A stretch of DNA of 64,000 bases, taken from Sphagnum compactum (lineage: Eukaryota > Bryophyta > Sphagnopsida > Sphagnales). The notes beneath the pieces were generated by a model. The model saw only the letters and a program-made list of their open reading frames with translations, made no database searches and was not told where the DNA came from. The first letter of the stretch is position 1; each line of letters opens with the position of its first letter. The position numbers and the translations under genes are program-made. The stretch is from NCBI GenBank assembly GCA_965153455.1, contig OZ234494.1:9052001-9116000 (forward strand), read 5' to 3'. Positions 57,961 to 64,000 of the stretch are shown in pieces.

Positions 57961-60480
57961 TGGGCTGCAAGCAAGCGGCCGAAAGAACGAATGATGGGTG
58001 CTGCTTGTTTGTCGGTTTGCACGGTTGCACCTCGACAGGATTTTCAAAAGAGACAAAAAAGAAAGCAACCTGTGTGTTCTCTTTTACTCACATTAAGAGT
58101 GCCAAAGATCTCTCAGGTATTGAGGCCTTTTTTTGGGGTTTGTTGTTCAGCTCTCTGGCTGGCCAGGGTTTTTTCAAGTGGCCATTTGTTTGTGAATCTG
58201 GTTTACTGAATTGCTTATCTGCCATGCTGATAATTGCATGTGGAAAGTGACAGCCCCATCTTGATTTTGGGGTGTATAAAATTTGCATCAATCAACTCTC
58301 TGGAATCAGATTTCTGAGAGTTGTCTTTGAATCTCTTTCGGATCATCCATTGCCTGTTTACTTGTTGAGAGCCACTCTTTTGTTCTTGTAGATGGTCTAC
58401 CGGCTGGTTCTAGTCATGATGCAATAATACAAGGGCAAAATTCACACTCTGTCAATCAGCAAATGCAAATTGTTAGGAAGTGATCAGATTTACATGCAGT
58501 GTGTTTTTGGATGAGACTCTCATTGCCATTGCTATTTGTGAGTTCTTCTGGGAAACATTATCCATGGATTCTTCCTGCGAAGCAAAGATGAACATCAACA
58601 CTGATGTGTGGAGGAAATGCAGGAAGTTGTTCAACAAAACATAGAGGAATCAAAAATTACCACAGGGCAAAGACAAAAGGATCAAACCATCTGAATGGAG
58701 ATCTTGAAATGACTTTTTTGCAGCTGTTCTGTTTGTGGAATAAGAGAATCCAAAGTGATGACACAGAGACCTGAAATTTTGTCTGCAAAAGTTTCCACAT
58801 GGGTTGGTTTCCACTGAGATACCTAATGCTCAATGTTTCCTGTGTCCACTTGGGTTTCGGTGAATATGTGTTGGCACTCAATGGTTACTGATTTTTTCTC
58901 CGTTCTATATAGTTTTAAAAAGATAGGTAAACAGAGCTCAATGGTTACTGATTTATCTCCTTTCTTGCTATAGCTGAGAAAAAGATAGATAAAACAGAGC
59001 ATTGCAAAATGTCAATCAGTGTCTTTGAAGAAAACTCTGGATGAGATTTTTGCTGGAGACTATGACTAGGTTGAACAAACATGATTGGAAAGAAAAGAGA
59101 AATTCTGAGTACTATCATCTGATCTCCCATTAACCATTTGCTCTCTCTATGCTATCTATGTTACACAAAGAGGAAGAAGCCTAATTCCAAAAATCTTCTC
59201 CAGATTTTTATGTGTTATCCTCTTCACCTACTGAAAAGTTTGGCCTCTTATCAAGCTCTCTGAAAATCCATTTCTTACATACTCAAGATTCCTTTCTCCA
59301 TGGGAGGAGAGAGAGAGAGAGAAATCAATCAAAAAGAGCACTACTACCACCACTGCCATTCCTAGCTCAGAGAAGGGAAGTGAATCAGTAGTTCATAATA
59401 ACAAGCAGCCAAACTGTTTCTGTCAGTTCCAGCAGAGAACCAAAACTTAAAAAGACAACAATTGAGCGATGTGAGTTCAAAAAGGGAAACTGCAGTTGCT
59501 GCTGTTGATTCTCTCACTCTCTCACGCCAGAGCTTCCGCACCCTGCGGAAGAGGGTGCCGCGACGCAGCACAGAAAAGACTAAGTATGAACTGGATTTTA
59601 TTGATACACTTTTTGACGGGGAGATTATGGTGTTCATACCGTGCATGAATCGGGCAGGCCAAATGTTGGTATTGCGTTCACACGGGGAGTGGACAAAAAC
59701 GAGAGTTATGATGAGGTGTCAAACAACACGTCAACGATTGGAAAAGGGCCCCCGGCAAAAGCAGTTGGAAAGAAATGAAAATTGGCGGAAAGAAATGGTC
59801 CAGCTGGCAGCCAGCGACTGCAAAGGCAAAAGATGCACGGTCTCCCCTCTAGCCTTTTTTTTTTCGCTGGGTATAAATAGCGAAAAAGCTATGTTTAAAA
59901 TTAAAAATTGCTATAATCAAGTGCTTTTTGAGATTTTCAATAGCCAGAATTCGACCAAAATTTAAGAAAAATCGCCAGATTTCTATATGCGCTTCAAGTA
60001 GTTAGCCAAAAACATTTAGCTTGTAGTCAAATTTGGCTAATTCTTCTTGTGGATCGTGGCCTCTTTGGCTACGTCACAAAATTGACAAAAGAAACATTGG
60101 TTCAAGTAGGGTTTTTCTTTTTTTCCAAATTCCTCAAGTAGGTCCATTCGTGAGGATCCCCAGCACTAATTAGCATTAAATGGCGACTGTACTAGGTAGA
60201 CTATAGCGTTTTTACAAAAGTGCTGCTGCAAGTGGCGACCTAGGAAGTGCATAGGTCTAGATGTGGCTAATTTAATTATTTTTATTTCGAAAAATGGCGA
60301 AGAATGTGCTAAAAATCACATACTTTTCGTGGGTTTTTCTTCTCTCCCCATTTCCTGAAAATAAAATGCGCCAAGTTGAGAAATTTCGCGAAAAAAGCCT
60401 TTGTACAATTCGCACTGGGTTTTTTTTTCGTTTGTCGCCACAATGCGAAAGCATTCGCCACTATAATTAAAAAACAAAAA
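57961..60480. other. Downstream sequence, no further gene seen
   Basis: The first several hundred bases are probably the 3' UTR of the ROMO1-like gene. A 167-codon frame at 59,462-59,965 has no ATG at its head and no known motif. GGCGAC/GGCGAA words are frequent at 59,900-60,440. No RNA gene recognised. Confidence 0.5.
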
Positions 60481-60600
60481 AAACACTGTCGAGTGCCGTA
60501 AGAAAAAGAGGAGACAGAGAAAGAAAAAGAAAGGGAGCGGGGGTGAAGCGAGCGAGCGATCGAGGGTTTGTTCCCGTCCTCCGCAGCGTCCCCCTCGCGC

Positions 60601-60690
60601 ATGGACCAAGCTGCTCTCGCTGGAAGATGGTGGCTATGGAGCAAGTGCGCCCTCAAGATCTCGCCGCGCACATCCCAACTGCGTCATTGA
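60601..60690 (+). other. Upstream ORF, 29 codons
   Basis: The ATG at 60,601 in a GCGC context starts MDQAALAGRWWLWSKC and stops at 60,688. It lies in the presumed GC-rich leader of the acidic-protein gene. A second ATG at 60,627 opens an overlapping 60-codon frame to 60,809 with a leucine run (WRLLLLLLLSS). They may lower translation of the main frame, or mark an upstream exon that I cannot join. Confidence 0.4.
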
Positions 60691-61174
60691 CGCTCTCAAG
60701 TGTGCACAGTAGCAGTTGGCGCCTTCTTCTTCTTCTTCTTCTGTCTTCGCACACTTGCGCGGCGGTACCTGTCAATTGCAATCGACCGCAGAAGACGAGT
60801 CTGAGATAATCGTGGCGACGACTCACTCTCGCGGCGGCGGTATTTTGCCGTTTTTGCGACTGCCAGGAGGAGTAGTATTAGGGAAGCTGCTGGTTCTTGG
60901 CGACGATTGCATTGCTGCGGGGGTGACAGCTTTGGAGAGTAAGGTTTGCAGACAGGTCTTGGAGGATCTTGATCTGTTCAGCAAGCAGGGAACAAGAATA
61001 GGAGGTGGTGGCAGTGGTGGTATTATTGTTATTGTTCAGTTGAGCTTTTTGTTGCACAACCGCTTTGCTGCTGCTGCCGCGGAGCAAGTTTTGTGCTTGT
61101 AGGTTGTTGTGCGGATGCCCTGTGACAACTCGGGTTTGTGATTGTCGAGTGGGCCCGGTTTGTCTTCTGTCGGC

Positions 61175-61801
61175 ATGATGAAAGCTAATAAGCAGTACTT
61201 GGAGAAGGCGGTGGACGCCAACAACGATAAGGAGCGGCCTGAGTCTGACGACGAGGGAGGAGACTCCGAAGAAGAAGAGGAGGAAGAGGAGGAGGAGGGG
61301 GAGGAGGAGGAGGAAGAAGAAGATGTGGATGATGCTAACGGCCATGGCCTTGATGTGAATGGTAACCACCAAGGCGTTAGGGACTCCAAGGTGATTGTGC
61401 TTGAAGATGATGATGAGGAGGAAGAGGAAGAAGACGAAGGCGAAGGGGAAGAAGAAAGAGATGACGATGGAGAAGAAAACGAGGATTCGGACGATGAGGA
61501 AGACGACGACGACGGTGGGAGCTACCATCGAGAGGAAGTCGTAGTGGCGGCTGCTCATGTCAGAGGAGGAGGGACTGCCACCACTGGCGTCAACAACAAC
61601 ATACATGGCTCCGAGGATGACGAGGTTGAAGACGATGACGAAGACGATGTGGAGGTGCAGGACATAGAAGAGGAGAGCGACGACGACGAGGCTGGTGGAG
61701 AAGACGAAGAAGAAGAAGAAGAAGACGAAGAGGAGGCCGTTGGTGATGACGAAGAGGACGACGAAGGTGAGAGCCTCCTCCTCCCTCCTCTCCTTAAGAG
61801 T

Positions 61802-61857
<56 letters not shown>

Positions 61858-63296
61858 CGTTCTTGTTCAGAAAAAAAAATTCCTCCTCTTTTGTTGGCCT
61901 GAAAGAACACACTGCTGGATCATCATCATAGTAGGTTTGAGGTTTTAGAGGCTTGCGGCGGCACTATCATTTTGCAAGCTTCTGTAAAGTCCTTCTGTTG
62001 CCACAAGAATCCTTGTTTTCTTTTTCAGACCTGCAGCCTTCGTTTTTTCACTTTGCAGAGCATCCGAGCGGCGCGGTTGTCAGCACAGAGGGAGAACTTG
62101 ATGTTCAAGAACATGATGAAAACGAGGAAGATGAGAACGGAGAGCTTGGAGAAGATGAAGAAGACGAAGCAGAAGACGATGAGGTGGAGGATGACGACGA
62201 CGAAGATGACGCTGGGAAAGACGAGGTATAATAAGAGACACACCACCCTTCTTCTTTTATGGCCTACCTCCTTCGCTTGTGGGTTTTATATATGGGTTCT
62301 GTTCTCAAGGACATATGCAGACTGTGAATACCTTGTTGGAGAGACGCTCTTTTTTCCCTGAACTTCACATGAACAACAACCTGGTGCTCTGTTCAGCTTG
62401 TGCAGCAGATGTACTGACTTTTGTTGCTGATAGAGTTTCCTCCTGATTGTGGTGTTCAATCCATTTTGCTGTCTACTTCCTTTGCCTGGTAGTTCAACAG
62501 GAGAGAGATGTAAGAGGTCTAGAAGGGTTGTGGGAAGGGAAGTCTTGAGGAGGAGAGTAGTAGCAGGGTTTCATGTAGAGACCATATAAATTACATGCCA
62601 GATGGGGTTTCCAAGGGCTTCCAGCTGTGGCAGCTTGCTACTGTTGTTGTGCTCACTTCCATACCACTAGTGTAAGAGTTTGTGGGAAGTAACAAGAAGG
62701 CATGTAAAGAAAGTCTTCCCTTTTTGATCCTGCAATCCTGCTTCTAATCTGAAGTTTTGAAGCATGGGTGGTGACTGCTGTTGCCTGAACTCCTGGGGTT
62801 GTTGGTTTACAAAACGCTGGCACGGTCTCGCTGATATTTCATGTTATAATACCCAAAGTTACATTGGGAGGGTGCATGCAGATTTTTGCAGATTGGTCTA
62901 TCTGATGACTGTCACAACTCCAGACTTTTCCACATCTCAGTCCTGTTAGATGCTGTGTTTGAGGCAGAGTTTTAGCTAGTTGGTAGTGGCTCCTTTGTGT
63001 GTGTGTGACATGCGGTTGTCAAATCTGACCTATACCCCTGCCTGTCTCTGTGTGTGTTGCAGGAGGATGAAGAGGACTATGGCACAGAGTATCTGGTGCA
63101 ACCTGTGCAGCCAGAAGATGATGAAGGAGCCAGTGACTTTGAACCAGGTGAAGGTGACAATGAGGATGATGAGGATGAGTTTGAAGATGAAGAGGAGGAT
63201 GTTGTTGAGGAGGCTGTTAAAGAACCCATGTTGGTCAAGGGGAAACGGAGTAGAGAGGAGGATGAGGAAAAAGAGGGACGGCCACTGAAACGGTAA
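61175..63296 (+). CDS. Highly acidic nuclear-type protein, three exons
   Basis: Exons 61,175-61,766, 62,029-62,225 and 63,063-63,296 give 340 residues; donors GTGAGA and GTATAA, acceptors TTTTTCAG and TGTTGCAG, phases 1 and 0 agree. The start is the ATG at 61,175, since an in-frame TGA lies at 61,139. The protein opens MMKANKQYLEKAVDANN, then has long Glu/Asp runs through all exons. It ends with EDYGTEYLVQPV, a DFEPGEG acidic tail and a basic GKRSREED...RPLKR end that looks like a nuclear signal. This C-terminal layout matches a plant family usually annotated by similarity as VHS3-like, prostatic spermine-binding-like or glutamate-rich; those names do not prove function. A histone- or nucleic-acid-chaperone-type role is conceivable but only inferred. 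An alternative acceptor at 62,058 would drop 10 residues in frame. Confidence 0.82.
61804..61852 (+). repeat. (AG)n microsatellite in intron 1
   Basis: About 24 AG units lie just after the first donor. The exon frame stays open through it as an Arg-Glu run to 61,948, so unspliced RNA would still be translated. Confidence 0.95.
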
Positions 63297-63320
63297 GTGA
63301 CTGATTGTTGAAAAGAGATA

Positions 63321-63363
<43 letters not shown>

Positions 63364-64000
63364 ATTGCTTTATTTGAGTCTTGCAGTTTTTATTCTGCAC
63401 TGGGGCTTGGGGGGGAGGAGCCATGCAGCGATGTGTTTTGTTATAGCTCTGGATAAGAGTGTTTGAAGAAATACTAAGAGCTACACAGAGCTGATAGTTG
63501 TGGATCACAGTTGTGCCACATGAACAGGGTCTGAAGACTTTTTACTCCCAAGTCTCCATTGTCATCAAAAACTGCAGTTTGTAAAGTTTGCTGAAGCTTT
63601 TTTGTTTTTCCTTTCTGGTTTTTGGGTGTGGTGACTTGTTGAGTGTGGCTGTTGGGTTGTTGTGTGTGTGCATATTTCCATATCGTAGAACTCCCCCTCT
63701 TCTGCTGTTCTTGTAACGGTATGTAACTTGTGCAAATCAAGGATAGTTGCTGTTTTTGACAACACACAAAAACTTGAAGTTTGCGATGGACAACAAGATG
63801 AAAGCATCCAGTCTGGGAAGCAGACATTGGAACTGGACTCCAGTGGTGCAAGTGACAAGAAGAGCACTCTGGCAGCTTGGATTCTTCAACAACTTGCAAC
63901 AGCTACTCTGAAGCAAACATTTTTCAACTTCCTTCGAAGCAACAAGAAGGAACAATACTGCATGCATTTCTGCACATCAAAACAGACCGCGGAGTCTTCC
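63297..64000. other. 3' flank of the acidic-protein gene
   Basis: Probably 3' UTR and downstream sequence. The stop TAA is followed by GTGACTG, and GGTAAGTG spans the stop codon as a donor-like word, so a further spliced exon is not excluded. No other gene recognised. Confidence 0.5.
63323..63362 (+). repeat. (AG)n microsatellite in the 3' region
   Basis: About 20 uninterrupted AG units shortly after the stop codon. Confidence 0.95.

Noticed and set aside
57433-58068. 211-codon minus-strand ORF over the ROMO1-like gene
   Set aside because: Antisense to a well-supported conserved protein, with no domain of its own.
59462-59965. 167-codon plus-strand ORF
   Set aside because: It has no ATG at its head (the first is well inside), no recognisable domain, and mixed composition.
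60878-61912. 344-codon minus-strand ORF
   Set aside because: It is the antisense shadow of Glu/Asp-rich codons (Ser/Leu/Phe runs) of the acidic-protein gene, with no independent support.

Overview
The window looks like nuclear DNA of a land plant. The signs are a Ty1/copia retrotransposon, Mutator-type DNA transposons, short AT-rich spliceosomal introns, a telo-box-like promoter and a plant-type ROMO1/Mgr2 protein. It is AT-rich, very poor in host genes and full of nested, decaying transposons. The lineage cannot be fixed from sequence alone; a large repeat-rich or non-flowering genome is plausible.

Layout. 1-4881 is the 5' part of a minus-strand Ty1/copia element that runs off the left edge. 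It sits in 4882-6169, the right end of a transposon with a GGTATTGCA array, a GGTAGG array and a terminal repeat. 6170-11,000 has no recognisable gene. About 11.0-24.3 kb is bracketed by long diverged inverted repeats and holds a decayed transposase-like gene near 18.5-19.2 kb. 25,578-25,916 is a small transposon with inverted ends and an 8-9 bp target duplication. 26.2-27.4 kb is a degenerate GGTCCGGTTC-type repeat.

The main object is 28,313-43,358: a 15,046-bp Mutator-like element with 37-bp terminal inverted repeats (35/37 identical) and a 9-bp target duplication (AGGAAAGAG). It carries a four-exon DDE/SWIM transposase on the minus strand, intact except for one in-frame TAG. Convergent to it is a decayed accessory gene with 12-residue tandem repeats and a C2H2 zinc finger. 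The first intron of the accessory gene is packed with about 17 GC-rich palindromes. Several arrays of 80-bp and 53-bp units share the core GGTATTGC/GCAATACC. A second copy of the flanking block without transposase lies at about 40.9-43.1 kb.

44,235-44,580 is one end of another element of the same terminal-repeat family. 48,504-53,050 is a complete non-autonomous LTR retrotransposon with a GTCAA target duplication, a 595-bp 3' LTR, a 139-bp deleted 5' LTR and a broken gag-like gene. It lies in decayed transposon-like sequence, including a second copy of the transposase-like remnant at 53.2-53.7 kb.

The right end is gene territory: a 74-residue ROMO1/Mgr2-like mitochondrial inner-membrane protein (57,736-57,960) and a three-exon, extremely acidic nuclear-type protein (61,175-63,296). 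These two are the only intact host genes I can support.
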